The notes under the pieces: generated by a model | The model's input: the letters and a program-made list of their open reading frames with translations, nothing else | Databases searched by the model: none | Told to the model about the DNA's origin: nothing | Origin: Herbiconiux sp. SALV-R1 | GTDB lineage: Bacteria; Actinomycetota; Actinomycetes; Actinomycetales; Microbacteriaceae | DNA length: 64,000 nt | Assembly: GCF_013113715.1 (NCBI RefSeq) | Contig: NZ_CP053344.1 | Location: 1,922,001 to 1,986,000, forward strand | Reading direction: 5' to 3' | Program-made: the position numbers and the translations under genes | Shown: positions 8,548 to 17,344 of the stretch, in pieces | How positions within the stretch are numbered: the stretch's first letter is position 1 | Layout: each line of letters opens with the position of its first letter

Positions 8548-9873
8548 ATGAGCGACAACTCGGCGAACTGGAAGTTCGAGACCAAGCAGATCCACACCGG
8601 CGCGCAGCCCGACCCCACCACGAACGCGCGCGCCACGCCGATCTACCAGACCACCTCGTACGTCTTCAACGACGCCGACCACGCGAAGAACCTGTTCGCG
8701 CTCGCCGAGTTCGGCAACATCTACACGCGCATCCACAACCCCACGCAGGACGTCGTGGAGCAGCGGGTCGCCGCCCTCGAGGGCGGAACCGCCGCCCTCC
8801 TGGTCTCCTCCGGCCAGGCCGCCGAGACCTTCGCCGTGCTGAACATCGCCCAGGCCGGCGACCACATCGTCTCCTCCTCGTCGATCTACGGCGGCACCTA
8901 CAACCTCTTCAAGTACACGCTCGCGAAGCTCGGCATCGAGACCACCTTCGTCGAGAACCAGGACGACGCCGAGGAGTGGCGCCGCGCCGTGCGCCCCAAC
9001 ACCAAGCTGTTCTTCGCCGAGACCATCGGCAACCCGAAGATCAACATCCTCGACATCGGCCTGGTGTCGGGCGTCGCGCACGAGAACGGCGTGCCGCTCA
9101 TCGTCGACAACACCATCGCCACCCCCTACCTCATCCGCCCGCTCGAGCACGGAGCCGACATCGTCGTGCACTCCGCCACCAAGTTCCTCGGCGGCCACGG
9201 CACCGTCATCGGCGGCATCATCGTCGACGGCGGAAAGTTCGAGTGGTCGAAGAACGTCGAGAAGTTCCCCGGCCTCACCGAGCCCGACCCGTCGTACCAC
9301 GGCGTCAGCTACACCGGTGTGCTCGGCGACCCCATCGCCTACATCATCAAGGCGCGTGTGCAGCTGCTCCGCGACCTCGGTGCGGCGATCGCCCCCGCCA
9401 GCGCCTGGCAGCTCATCCAGGGCATCGAGACACTGTCGCTGCGCATCGAGCGCCACGTGCAGAACGCCCAGGAGATCGCGGAGTGGCTCGACCAGCACCC
9501 CGACGTCGCCACCGTCTACTACGCCGGCCTCCCCACCAGCCCCTGGTATGCCTCCGCCAACAAGTACGCCCCCAAGGGCGTCGGCGCCGTGCTGTCGTTC
9601 GAGCTGAAGGGCGGCGTGGACGCCGGCCGCACCTTCGTCGAGAGCCTCTCCCTGTTCAGCCACCTGGCGAACATCGGCGACGTGCGCTCCCTCGTCATCC
9701 ACCCCGCGTCCACCACCCACTCCCAGCTCACCCCCGAGCAGCAGCTCACCACCGGCGTCACCCCCGGCCTCGTGCGCCTGTCCGTCGGCCTCGAGAACAT
9801 CGACGACCTCAAGGCCGACCTCGAGAGCGGTCTCGCGGCGGCGCGGGAGACGGTTCGCGCGAATGCTGTCTAG
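8548..9873 (+). CDS. metY: O-acetylhomoserine aminocarboxypropyltransferase (sulfhydrylase)
   Basis: A 441-residue PLP enzyme of the Cys/Met metabolism family that makes homocysteine from O-acetylhomoserine and sulfide. The PLP-binding Lys is K212 in [16 protein letters not shown]. Upstream motifs [10 protein letters not shown] and SSGQAAE are typical of MetY rather than MetB. ATG 8548 is preferred over an ATG-like start at 8533 because GAGGAAG sits just before it and [10 protein letters not shown] is the expected N-terminus. It pairs with metX downstream, so the cell can use direct sulfhydrylation. Confidence 0.95.
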   Translation: MSDNSANWKFETKQIHTGAQPDPTTNARATPIYQTTSYVFNDADHAKNLFALAEFGNIYTRIHNPTQDVVEQRVAALEGGTAALLVSSGQAAETFAVLNIAQAGDHIVSSSSIYGGTYNLFKYTLAKLGIETTFVENQDDAEEWRRAVRPNTKLFFAETIGNPKINILDIGLVSGVAHENGVPLIVDNTIATPYLIRPLEHGADIVVHSATKFLGGHGTVIGGIIVDGGKFEWSKNVEKFPGLTEPDPSYHGVSYTGVLGDPIAYIIKARVQLLRDLGAAIAPASAWQLIQGIETLSLRIERHVQNAQEIAEWLDQHPDVATVYYAGLPTSPWYASANKYAPKGVGAVLSFELKGGVDAGRTFVESLSLFSHLANIGDVRSLVIHPASTTHSQLTPEQQLTTGVTPGLVRLSVGLENIDDLKADLESGLAAARETVRANAV

Positions 9874-9899
9874 CCGCCGGTAGGGCCTTGGCTCGCGCG

Positions 9900-10012
9900 A
9901 ACCTTGTGCTAGCTGCCGGCGGGGCCGTGCTTCGCGCGGCTCCGCCGGGCGAAGCCGGTCCTCGCCCGGCTTCGCGCGACATGTGAAGGGGTGGTCGCTC
10001 TCGCGGCCACCC
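9900..10012 (-). repeat. ~110-bp inverted repeat, copy A
   Basis: Read on the minus strand this stretch matches the plus strand at about 10190-10301 at roughly 85% identity by eye. Shared blocks include GTGGCCGCG, TCACATGTCGCG, CCGGGCGAGGACCGGC, GGAGCCGCGCG and CAGCTAGCACA. The outer end is next to the metY stop. The end near 10010 also forms part of the metY terminator hairpin. Confidence 0.75.
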
Positions 10013-10018
10013 CTTCAC
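9983..10018 (+). terminator. Hairpin terminator after metY
   Basis: A perfect 12-bp stem GTGAAGGGGTGG / CCACCCCTTCAC closes a 12-nt loop. It lies about 110 nt after the metY stop, with no T-run, as is common in high-GC actinobacteria. The stem overlaps the end of repeat copy A. Confidence 0.65.
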
Positions 10019-10189
10019 CGTGGGTCGTCGAAAAAGGCCCGAAACGAGGTCGGTTCGGTACCCTCTCTCGGCACAATGGCGGGTTCGGTGCGGGGGATTG
10101 AAGGTCGGCACGTAACATTCACATCCGATGCCCTTCGTGTTGCCAGAATGAAAGCTGCGGGCCGCTCTTAGACAACCCAAGGTGAGTGC

Positions 10190-10301
10190 GTGGCCGCGCA
10201 AGCGACCGCGTGCTCACATGTCGCGTCGCGCCGGGCGAGGACCGGCGCGACCGGCCGGAGCCGCGCGCAGCACGGCCCCGGCCGCAGCTAGCACAGCGTC
10301 C
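10190..10301 (+). repeat. ~110-bp inverted repeat, copy B
   Basis: This is the inverted partner of copy A. It starts GTGGCCGCGCAAGCGACCG and ends near CAGCTAGCACAGCG, about 80 bp before the metX start. It lacks the extra palindromic arm that makes the hairpin at copy A. Several short self-complementary segments (for example GCCGGGCGAGGACCGGC) occur inside both copies. Confidence 0.75.
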
Positions 10302-10382
10302 CTGACCAAGAACACCCGGAACCTCACCGGTACCCACCCATCTGGCGGCACCCACCGTCGTCGAAAGGACACCCGCTCCCCC

Positions 10383-11606
10383 ATGGACTGGCAGACCAAC
10401 GAAGACACGGTGCCGAGTGGGTTCATCACGGAGGCGCAGATCCGGTCGTTGTTCGGGAAGCCGCCGGCGTCGGGGGCGTGGCGGGAGGGTGACCCGGTGG
10501 GGCGGCGGTTGTTCGCCGAGATCGGGAGGGTCGACTTCGAGAGCGGGGAGAGCATCCCGAACGCTCATCTGGCGTACCAGACCTACGGCACACTGTCGCC
10601 CGAGCGCGACAACGCGATCCTGGTGCTGCACGCCCTCACCGGCGACAGCAACCTGAACCACCCGGCCGAGCCCGGGCATCCGACCGACGGCTGGTGGCCG
10701 GGGCTCGTGGGCCCGGGACTGCCGGTCGACAGCGACCGCTGGTTCGTGGTGGCCCCGAACATGCTGGGCGGCTGTCAGGGCAGCACCGGCCCCGCCTCCA
10801 TCGCCCCCGACGGGGTGGAGTGGGGGGCGCGGTTCCCGTTCACCACCATCGCCGACCAGGTCAGGGCCCAGCACGCCCTGGCCCGCTCGCTCGGCATCGA
10901 CCGCTGGTTCGCCGTGCTCGGTGGCTCGATGGGCGGGATGCACGTGCTCGAGTGGGCGGTGCAGTTCCCCGACGAGGTCGACCGCATCGCCGTCATCGCC
11001 GCGCCCGCCATCAGCTCGGCCGACCAGATCGGGCTCAACTCGGTGCAGGTGCAGGCCATCAAGGCCGACCCGCTGTTCCGTGGCGGCAGATACTACGACG
11101 CCGCCGACGGCGAGGGGCCGCACCAGGGGCTCGCCCTCGCCCGGCGCATGGCCCTGTTGAACTACCGCAGCCCCACCGAGCTGAACGACAGGTTCTCCCG
11201 CAGCTGGCAGAGCGGCATCAGCCCGTTGGGCGGCGGCGGGCGCTTCGCTGTGGAGTCGTACCTCGACTTCCACGGCAACAAGTTCACCAGGCGCTTCGAC
11301 GCGAACAGCTATGTCACGCTCGTCGAGGCCATGAACTCGCACGACCTCGGCCGCGGGCGCGCCGGCGTGCAGGCGGCGCTCGAATCGATCACCGCCACCG
11401 CTCTGGTGGTGGGCATCGACAGCGACCGCCTGTTCCCCGTCGCCGACCAGGAGTACATCGCCCGGCACCTGCCCGGCAACCTCGACGGCGACGTGCCGGT
11501 CGTGATCGAGTCGAAGTTCGGCCACGACGGGTTCTTGATCGAGTTCGACGTGGTGGGGCGGGAGATCAGCAGACTGCTCGCCGCCGACGCCCCGAGACGG
11601 CCCTGA
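10383..11606 (+). CDS. metX: Homoserine O-acetyltransferase
   Basis: A 407-residue alpha/beta-hydrolase-fold enzyme that acetylates homoserine with acetyl-CoA to feed MetY. The nucleophile is S182 in LGGSMGGMHVLEW, and the catalytic His is in GHDGFLIEFD near the end. LVLHALTGDSNL is also diagnostic. The start is ATG 10383, preceded by GAAAGGA; the frame is open further upstream through the repeat, but that part is not protein-like. It is followed by a strong terminator. Confidence 0.95.
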   Translation: MDWQTNEDTVPSGFITEAQIRSLFGKPPASGAWREGDPVGRRLFAEIGRVDFESGESIPNAHLAYQTYGTLSPERDNAILVLHALTGDSNLNHPAEPGHPTDGWWPGLVGPGLPVDSDRWFVVAPNMLGGCQGSTGPASIAPDGVEWGARFPFTTIADQVRAQHALARSLGIDRWFAVLGGSMGGMHVLEWAVQFPDEVDRIAVIAAPAISSADQIGLNSVQVQAIKADPLFRGGRYYDAADGEGPHQGLALARRMALLNYRSPTELNDRFSRSWQSGISPLGGGGRFAVESYLDFHGNKFTRRFDANSYVTLVEAMNSHDLGRGRAGVQAALESITATALVVGIDSDRLFPVADQEYIARHLPGNLDGDVPVVIESKFGHDGFLIEFDVVGREISRLLAADAPRRP

Positions 11607-11615
11607 CACCACTGG

Positions 11616-11651
11616 GGCCGGGGGGCCGCACACGGTGCGAACCCCCCGGCC
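11616..11651 (+). terminator. Hairpin terminator after metX
   Basis: A perfect 10-bp stem GGCCGGGGGG / CCCCCCGGCC encloses a 16-nt loop with its own GCAC/GTGC pairing. It begins 10 nt after the metX stop. Confidence 0.75.
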
Positions 11652-11787
11652 AATTCCCCCCGGATCTACTCTCCACCATACCGACACCTGTCGAATGCTT
11701 CACGCCCCAATTGTGGGGACACGGCTCGCGTTATCATTCGAGAGTGCTGACACCCGCGGCGAGACGACGTCAGAGGCCGCGCGCCTG

Positions 11788-12951
11788 ATGGCCCGCACCG
11801 AGCGCGAGCGGCGCAAACTCCTTACCAGGGCCTCCCGGAGCCTCGGCCTCCTCTTCACCGGGGCGTCGCTGCTCAGCCTCCTCGTCGCCGTGCTCGACGA
11901 GCCCGCGGTGCTGTGGCCGAGCCTGTCGCTCATGGCTGCGACCGGTGTGGCGTTCTACTTCGTGGGCGGCTCCCGCACCCAGGCCTGGCCCCTCTTCACC
12001 TACGTCATCGCCCTGCTCGCCCTCGGCGCCTTCCTGGCGCCTGGCCAGGCGGTGTCGAGCGTCGCGGCGACCTCGGCGGTGACCTTCTTCGCCTCGACCG
12101 CCATCCCGTCGCTCATCCCCACGCTCGCCTCCTCGGGTCGCCTGCTCTGGCTGGTGCTCCCGGCCTACGTCCTGGTGCTCGGCCTCGCCGTCGCCGCCAC
12201 CTGGCCGTCTGGCCGCGGCGTCTTCGTCATCGCGTCCATCCTGGTGGGCTGGCTCTCCCTGTTCGTCTGCGCGGTCTGGCTCTCCGGGAGCCTCCGCCGC
12301 GCCTTCGTGGGAATGGCCCGCCTCGGCCGAGCCCATGCGCTCGAGCGCCAGTCGAGCGAGTTCGAGGCGCAGCGCCGGCAGGGCGCCCGACTCCTCCACG
12401 ACACCGTGCTCGCCACCCTCACCCTGCTCGCGCACTCGGGCATCGGCGCCGACCCCGACGCGCTGCGGCACCAGGCGGCCGAAGACGCGCGCCTGCTGCG
12501 GCAGCTGCGCCTGGGCGGCACGCCCATGCCGCGCTCCTCGGGCGGGTACACCCTCGAGCGGGTGGAGACCGGCGAGCTCGGCCACACGCTCGAGTCGGTG
12601 AAGCAGCGCTTCGGCCGCATGGGCCTGCAGGTCTCCTGGCACGGCACGGGCCAGATCCTGCTGCCGAGCCACGTGCTCGACGCCTTCCTGCTCTCGCTCT
12701 CGGAGTGCCTCGAGAACGTGCGCCGGCACGCCCAGGTGGGCACAGCCGATGTCACCATCACCGAAGACGATCTCAGCGTGCGCGCCATGGTCACCGACGC
12801 CGGGGTCGGCTTCGACCTCGACAGCGTCGACGTGGGCAGGCTCGGCCTCGCCGAGTCGGTGATCGCCCGGGTGCGCGACGTCGGGGGCAAGGTGCGGCTG
12901 TTCAGCTCCCCCGGTTCGGGCACGACGGTGGTGCTGGAGGTGCCGAAATGA
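11788..12951 (+). CDS. Membrane sensor histidine kinase (NarL/LiaS/DesK-like class)
   Basis: A protein of about 387 residues with six or so N-terminal membrane helices, then a HisKA_3-like dimerisation helix with RLLHDTVLATLTLL (phospho-acceptor His) and an HATPase domain. The HATPase shows an N-box ENVRRHA, DAGVGFD and GLAESV, and ends SSPGSGTTVVLEV. ATG 11788 is my best start (AGAGG at about 12 nt); the frame is open back to 11635, but that part lies in the metX terminator. Its TGA overlaps the next gene's ATG, so kinase and partner are translationally coupled. The signal sensed is unknown. Confidence 0.82.
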   Translation: MARTERERRKLLTRASRSLGLLFTGASLLSLLVAVLDEPAVLWPSLSLMAATGVAFYFVGGSRTQAWPLFTYVIALLALGAFLAPGQAVSSVAATSAVTFFASTAIPSLIPTLASSGRLLWLVLPAYVLVLGLAVAATWPSGRGVFVIASILVGWLSLFVCAVWLSGSLRRAFVGMARLGRAHALERQSSEFEAQRRQGARLLHDTVLATLTLLAHSGIGADPDALRHQAAEDARLLRQLRLGGTPMPRSSGGYTLERVETGELGHTLESVKQRFGRMGLQVSWHGTGQILLPSHVLDAFLLSLSECLENVRRHAQVGTADVTITEDDLSVRAMVTDAGVGFDLDSVDVGRLGLAESVIARVRDVGGKVRLFSSPGSGTTVVLEVPK

Positions 12952-14213
12952 GCGGGCAGACGAACTCGCGGGTGCGCACCCGGCCGAGCGACGACGGCGT
13001 GCTCACCCAGCTGGTGCGCGCCAGGCGGCTGGGTCCGGATGCGGTGGAAGCCCTCCGCAACGACCTCCAGCGCGATTCGCGGCTGGGTCTCGGCTACCTC
13101 GGGGTGGGGTCGGCGATCGTCGGCATCATCCTCATCGGCCGCGGCCTGGTGTCGTTCGGGTGGACGTTGCCGACCAGCCACTGGCTCTGGCTCACGGCCG
13201 CCGCGTGGCTGCTCGTCGTCGCCGCCTTCGCCGTGCTCACCGTCTCGGCCCGCCGCCGGCGGGGCATGGTGCCCGCCGGCGTGTACGTCATGGTGCTCGC
13301 CTTCGACGGCGTCGCGCTGCTGCTCGATTCCGTCGCGCTCTGGGGAAGCAGCGAACCGGTGAACTATCTCACCGTGAGCATCGGCATCGGTGCGACCCTG
13401 CTCGCCGCCGTCACCTACCGGCCGCTCGACAACACCGTCGCCGCGACGGCCTCGCTCACCGTGCTACAGCTCGCCGACGTCGTCGCGCGCGCCGTCATGG
13501 CACCCGACACCATCGGGCCGGCGGTCGGAACCCTGGTGCTGAGCGTCGCGCCCGTGGCGGCCGGCATCATCGTCGTGCGCTCGTTCGGGCAGCTGGTGCA
13601 ACGCGAACTCGACCGCACGGTCGCCGAGAGCACCATCACCGCTCCCCGCTACGGCCTCGGGCTCCTCGCCTCGACCGAGCTCGCCCGGCTCGACCTCGCC
13701 GCCGAGGAGCTGCTGCAAGACGTGGCCACCGGGCGGGTCGACCTCCCGCTCGATCGCGAGCTCGCCTCCACGGCCTCCGGGCTCGCCACCGACCTCCGCC
13801 GCATGCTCGTGGCGGGGCGGCGTGAGAGCTGGCTGCACCACGCCATCACCGAGTCGGAGTACCTCAACCCGACCGTCACCCTGGTCGATTCCGACGGGCT
13901 GGCCGGGTACCTCGACCCCGCCCAGCGCGACGGGCTGCTCTCGGCCGTGTGGCTCATCCTCGACGAGTCGGGGCGGCAGACGCCCACCATCGAACTCGAG
14001 ATCGGCCACCCCGCCGCCCGAACCGGGTCGGCGCCTGACGATAGGATGGTGCTCCCGATAGTCGTCTCGATCGGCGGAGTACCCCGTCGCCGCATCGAAT
14101 CGGCTGTGTGGTCTGCTCTGTCCCGAGTCGGCCAGTACTCGGTGGAATCCCGATCCGGACGCCTGCGAGTCAGAGTCGACGCCCACGTTGTCGTACCGGA
14201 TCCCTCGCGGTGA
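12948..14213 (+). CDS. Membrane protein between kinase and response regulator, possibly a degenerate kinase
   Basis: A 421-residue protein starting at ATG 12948 within ATGA. It has about six transmembrane helices between residues ~45 and 210, then a ~210-residue cytoplasmic part. No phospho-acceptor His motif and no G-box (DxGxG) are visible. AVWLILDES in the C-terminal part loosely resembles the N-box helix of HATPase domains. I therefore infer a degenerate kinase-like or signalling partner of the upstream kinase; I do not recognise a named family. Tight spacing on both sides supports a three-gene signalling unit. Confidence 0.65.
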   Translation: MSGQTNSRVRTRPSDDGVLTQLVRARRLGPDAVEALRNDLQRDSRLGLGYLGVGSAIVGIILIGRGLVSFGWTLPTSHWLWLTAAAWLLVVAAFAVLTVSARRRRGMVPAGVYVMVLAFDGVALLLDSVALWGSSEPVNYLTVSIGIGATLLAAVTYRPLDNTVAATASLTVLQLADVVARAVMAPDTIGPAVGTLVLSVAPVAAGIIVVRSFGQLVQRELDRTVAESTITAPRYGLGLLASTELARLDLAAEELLQDVATGRVDLPLDRELASTASGLATDLRRMLVAGRRESWLHHAITESEYLNPTVTLVDSDGLAGYLDPAQRDGLLSAVWLILDESGRQTPTIELEIGHPAARTGSAPDDRMVLPIVVSIGGVPRRRIESAVWSALSRVGQYSVESRSGRLRVRVDAHVVVPDPSR

Positions 14214-14232
14214 TCCGTTGGAAGGAGTTGCT

Positions 14233-14937
14233 GTGAGCATCGAGCGAGACCCGATCCGCTTGGCCATCGTCGACGACCACCGCATGCTCCTCGGTGCGCT
14301 CACGGAGTGGATCCGTGGCGCCGCCGACGACATCAGCATGGTCGCCGCCGTGACGACCTGGCCCGACCTGCTCACGCATCCGGAGTTCCCGGTCGACGTG
14401 GTGCTGCTCGACCTCGACCTCAAAGACAACCTGCCGGTCTCGGTGAAGCTGCGCGCGCTGAAGTCGGCGGGCGTGAAGACGGTGCTCATGAGCACCTACT
14501 CCGAGCCCGTGATGGTGCGCGAGGCGATCGCCGCGGGCGCGCTGGGCTACCTGGTGAAGAGCGAAGAGGCCGACATGATCGTCGAGGCCATCCGCGCCGC
14601 GTCGGTGGGTGACAGCTTCATCTCGACCGAGCTCGACCTCGCCCTCGCCGCCGACGACCTCGACTCCTCACCGCGCCTCAGCGCGCAGGAGCGCCGCGTG
14701 ATGGCCCTCTACGGCGGCGGCGAGCCGGTGAAGCAGGTGGCCAAGGCCCTCGACATCTCGGAGGAGACCGCGAAGTCGTACCTCAAGCGCATCCGCGAGA
14801 AGTACCGCATGGTCGGCATCGACGTGGGCACCAAGGTCGCGCTGCGCAAGCGCGCCATCCAAGACGGCCTGCTCCCGCGCGACGAGTACCTGGCGAACCA
14901 GACCGCCGACGACTTCGAAGACGACCTGCTCCCCTGA
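14233..14937 (+). CDS. LuxR-type response regulator
   Basis: A 234-residue protein: a receiver domain (AIVDDHRML at the start, phospho-acceptor Asp in VVLLDLDL, conserved Thr/Ser in LMSTYSE and Lys in GYLVKSEE), then a LuxR-like helix-turn-helix (residues ~150-215, LSAQERRVMALYGGG...SYLKRIREKY). GTG 14233 is chosen because GAAGGAG sits 5 nt before it. It is the output of the membrane kinase pair just upstream. It probably binds DNA, and the targets are unknown. Confidence 0.88.
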   Translation: MSIERDPIRLAIVDDHRMLLGALTEWIRGAADDISMVAAVTTWPDLLTHPEFPVDVVLLDLDLKDNLPVSVKLRALKSAGVKTVLMSTYSEPVMVREAIAAGALGYLVKSEEADMIVEAIRAASVGDSFISTELDLALAADDLDSSPRLSAQERRVMALYGGGEPVKQVAKALDISEETAKSYLKRIREKYRMVGIDVGTKVALRKRAIQDGLLPRDEYLANQTADDFEDDLLP

Positions 14938-14968
14938 CGCCCGGCCCGAGCTCGAGGGTCGAGCGGCG

Positions 14969-15277
14969 TCAGGGGTTCCGGCGGATGGCCTCTTCGAGGC
15001 GGTCGACCTTGCCGGTGAGCTCGCCGGTGTAGCCGGGCCGGATGTCGGCCTTCAGCACCAGGGAGACGCGCGTGCCGTAGGCGCCCACCGCCTCGGTGGC
15101 GCGGCGCACGACGTCGAAGACCTCGTCCCACTCCCCCTCGATGGTGGTGAACATCGCGTCGGTGTGGTTCGGCAGGCCGCTCTCGCGCACCACCTTCACC
15201 GCGGCCGCGACCGCGTCGTGAACACTCGCGTCGGGGGCACCGCCGCCCGAGGGGGCGACGGAGAAGGCGACCAGCAT
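14969..15277 (-). CDS. MTH1187/UPF0045-type thiamine-binding-like protein
   Basis: A 102-residue single-domain protein. The start MLVAFSVAP, the middle NHTDAMFTTIEGEWDEVFDVVRRA and the RVSLVLKADIRPG strand match the UPF0045 family, small ferredoxin-like-fold proteins related to YkoF that bind thiamine-type ligands. The family role is not firmly established. It follows the GT87-type gene by 2 bp on the same strand, so it is probably expressed with it. Confidence 0.8.
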   Translation of the reverse strand: MLVAFSVAPSGGGAPDASVHDAVAAAVKVVRESGLPNHTDAMFTTIEGEWDEVFDVVRRATEAVGAYGTRVSLVLKADIRPGYTGELTGKVDRLEEAIRRNP

Positions 15278-15279
15278 CG

Positions 15280-16560
15280 TCAGCTCCTCATGGTGGATCG
15301 GTCGGGGTCTGTTCCGACTCTACCCACCCGGCCCTCGGCCGACAGCCCCGCGGGCCGGCGCGAGCGCCACAGCATCACGGTGGCGAGCACCAGCATCGCG
15401 ACGCTGAGACCGTTGCGCAGGGTGAGCACGCCGATCATCAGCGGGTCGAGGCCGAGCAGCCAGTCGTAGCCGTTCGGGTAGATGATCTGGGTGAGCCCGC
15501 CCATCACGAAGGCGAGCACCGCGGGCGCGAAGAAGCGCCGCCCCTGGGTGACGATGCCCAGGATGATCGGGGCCGACAGCCACACCATGAACTGCGGCGA
15601 ACCCACCTTGTTGAAGACGATGAGGGCCATGACGAGCGCGAGCACGAGCGGCGGCAGCACCACGGTCGAGGGGGTTCCCGAACGCACCACGATCACGGCG
15701 AACACGAGCACCACGGCCACCGCCACGACGAGCAGCGGCGTCATGAGCATCGCGGCGACGTCGCTCCCGGCGCCGGTCACCTGGAAGGTCAGGATGTCGA
15801 AGTCGTAGTAGGCCCGAGCGCCGGTGCCGGCGTAGGCGAGCCACATCCAGATCGTCGACACGGGCGCCTCCACCTGCAGCCCGCGGCCGGTCTGCTCAGT
15901 GACGAAGCTGAACACGTTGAGCCCGGCGCCCATCGCGAGGGCCGCGACGGCGACCGAGACCAGCGTGACGCCCGCGCCCACGATCACGCGCATCCGGGTG
16001 CGCATGGCGATGACGGCGGCGGCGATGACGGCGGCCGGCCAGACCTTCACCCAGGTGGCGAGCGCGAGCAGCACCCCGGCCACGGCGGGCCGGTTGCGGA
16101 TGACGAGGAGACCGGCGATGACGAGGTCGACCGTGAAGATGTCGATGCGGCCCACGGCGACCGGGCCGATGAGCAGCAGGAACAGCAGCCACCACCAGGC
16201 GGCCGTGACGCGGCGCTCGCCCGCCGAGCCGCTGCGGCGGGTGCCGGTGAGCAGGTAGGCGAAGACCGCCGCGTCGGCGAGGGTGACCATGAGCATCCAG
16301 CCGATGCCGTAGAGGTCGGGGCCGAGCACCATCGACGCGAGCATGGGCACGAAGGCCAGCAGCGGGTACACCCACGGCCCGTCGATGCCGAGGCGGTACC
16401 CCTCGAGCGACTGCTCGACCCAGGGCCGGTACACGTTCGTGACGTCGCCGAAGGGGAGGTTCGGATGCGTCAGACCGGTGTAGCCGAGCCACAGGTGCAC
16501 GGCGAGGAAGACGATCCACAAGACCACCGGCGACGCGGCGAGTCGGCGGAGTGTGAGCAC
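15280..16560 (-). CDS. GT87-type membrane glycosyltransferase (DUF2029-like)
   Basis: A 426-residue membrane protein with about ten hydrophobic segments, starting at GTG 16560. The early loop after helix 1 contains FGDVTNVYRPWVEQSLEGYR, resembling the acidic catalytic loop of polyprenol-phosphate-mannose-dependent (GT-C) transferases. In actinobacteria such enzymes add mannose to lipomannan-like polymers. The donor and acceptor here are not known. It ends 2 bp before the start of the small thiamine-binding-like gene. Confidence 0.72.
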   Translation of the reverse strand: MLTLRRLAASPVVLWIVFLAVHLWLGYTGLTHPNLPFGDVTNVYRPWVEQSLEGYRLGIDGPWVYPLLAFVPMLASMVLGPDLYGIGWMLMVTLADAAVFAYLLTGTRRSGSAGERRVTAAWWWLLFLLLIGPVAVGRIDIFTVDLVIAGLLVIRNRPAVAGVLLALATWVKVWPAAVIAAAVIAMRTRMRVIVGAGVTLVSVAVAALAMGAGLNVFSFVTEQTGRGLQVEAPVSTIWMWLAYAGTGARAYYDFDILTFQVTGAGSDVAAMLMTPLLVVAVAVVLVFAVIVVRSGTPSTVVLPPLVLALVMALIVFNKVGSPQFMVWLSAPIILGIVTQGRRFFAPAVLAFVMGGLTQIIYPNGYDWLLGLDPLMIGVLTLRNGLSVAMLVLATVMLWRSRRPAGLSAEGRVGRVGTDPDRSTMRS

Positions 16561-16669
16561 GACGGCCAGCCTAGTGCCCGCGGCTCAGGCCCCCTTGCGC
16601 TCGCTCTCAGGCAGCCACCACCTTCGCTTGCTTGACTTGACGAGATCGTCCCGACCGGAAAGATGACGC

Positions 16670-17344
16670 GTGAACAAGCCCGCCAAGTACTTCGTCGCCC
16701 TCGCCGCCGGTGTCGCGGCCGTCGGCGTCGTGGCCGTGGTGGCCGTGCCCATCGTCTCGAAGGGCGCCGAGATCGACATGTCGGCGACGATGCAGCAGGT
16801 CGTGCCCACCGTGGTCGGCTCCTCGGCCGACGGCCACGACGTCGACGCCGCCCACACCTGGGCGCTCGACTCCGGCTCCTCGGTGGGCTACCGGGTCGGC
16901 GACGCCGACGCCCCCATCGTCACAGGCCGCACCGAGCAGATCTCGGGGGCCATCACCCGCACCGACACGGCCGTCACCGACGCCGAGTTCATGGTCGACC
17001 TGTCGACCCTGGTCGGCGACGACCTGGCGAAGGCCGCGATGCTCGACGCGCTCATCCGCGCCACCGGCGGCAACTCCGTCGCCTCCTTCGTGCTCACGAG
17101 CCCCGCCGAGCTGCCCGAGAACGGCGAGGGAACGGTGCCGATCGTCGGCACCCTCACCCTGCGCGGCGTGAGCCAGCAGGTGGAGGGCGAGGCGACCATC
17201 TCGTTCGACGACAGCTCGGCGGTGATCGAGGGGAGCATCCCGATCGAACTCTCCGACTACGGCATCCCGGTGCCGTCGCTCGGCGGCTCCGAGCTGAGCG
17301 GCTCGGCGGCGATCGACGTCGACCTCATGGCCTCGCCCCGCTGA
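16670..17344 (+). CDS. YceI-like protein with membrane anchor
   Basis: A 224-residue protein from GTG 16670. Residues ~7-30 are a hydrophobic signal/anchor (KYFVALAAGVAAVGVVAVVAVPIVS, no lipobox), and the rest is a YceI-like lipocalin domain: WALDSGSSVGYRV at the start, a GTLTLRGVSQQVEGEA strand, and a serine/glycine-rich end. The family binds isoprenoid-type lipids. It is probably outside the membrane. Its end overlaps the convergent nnrD gene by 20 bp. Confidence 0.82.
   Translation: MNKPAKYFVALAAGVAAVGVVAVVAVPIVSKGAEIDMSATMQQVVPTVVGSSADGHDVDAAHTWALDSGSSVGYRVGDADAPIVTGRTEQISGAITRTDTAVTDAEFMVDLSTLVGDDLAKAAMLDALIRATGGNSVASFVLTSPAELPENGEGTVPIVGTLTLRGVSQQVEGEATISFDDSSAVIEGSIPIELSDYGIPVPSLGGSELSGSAAIDVDLMASPR

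Larger units (their letters stand above)
9874..10382. other. metY-metX intergenic region (509 bp)
   Basis: There is no convincing gene here; open frames across it are continuations of flanking frames. It holds a strong hairpin after metY (9983-10018), two inverted copies of a ~110-bp element (about 9900-10012 and 10190-10301), and about 175 bp of less GC-rich sequence between them. GAAAGGA at 10362-10368 is the metX ribosome binding site. I could not fit a SAM riboswitch to it. Confidence 0.7.

Noticed and set aside
9900-10301. Insertion sequence with terminal inverted repeats
   Set aside because: No transposase frame lies between the repeats, which span only ~400 bp.
9874-10382. SAM riboswitch between metY and metX
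   Set aside because: I could not place a SAM-I, SAM-II or SAM-IV core; the structure seen is the inverted repeat and terminator.
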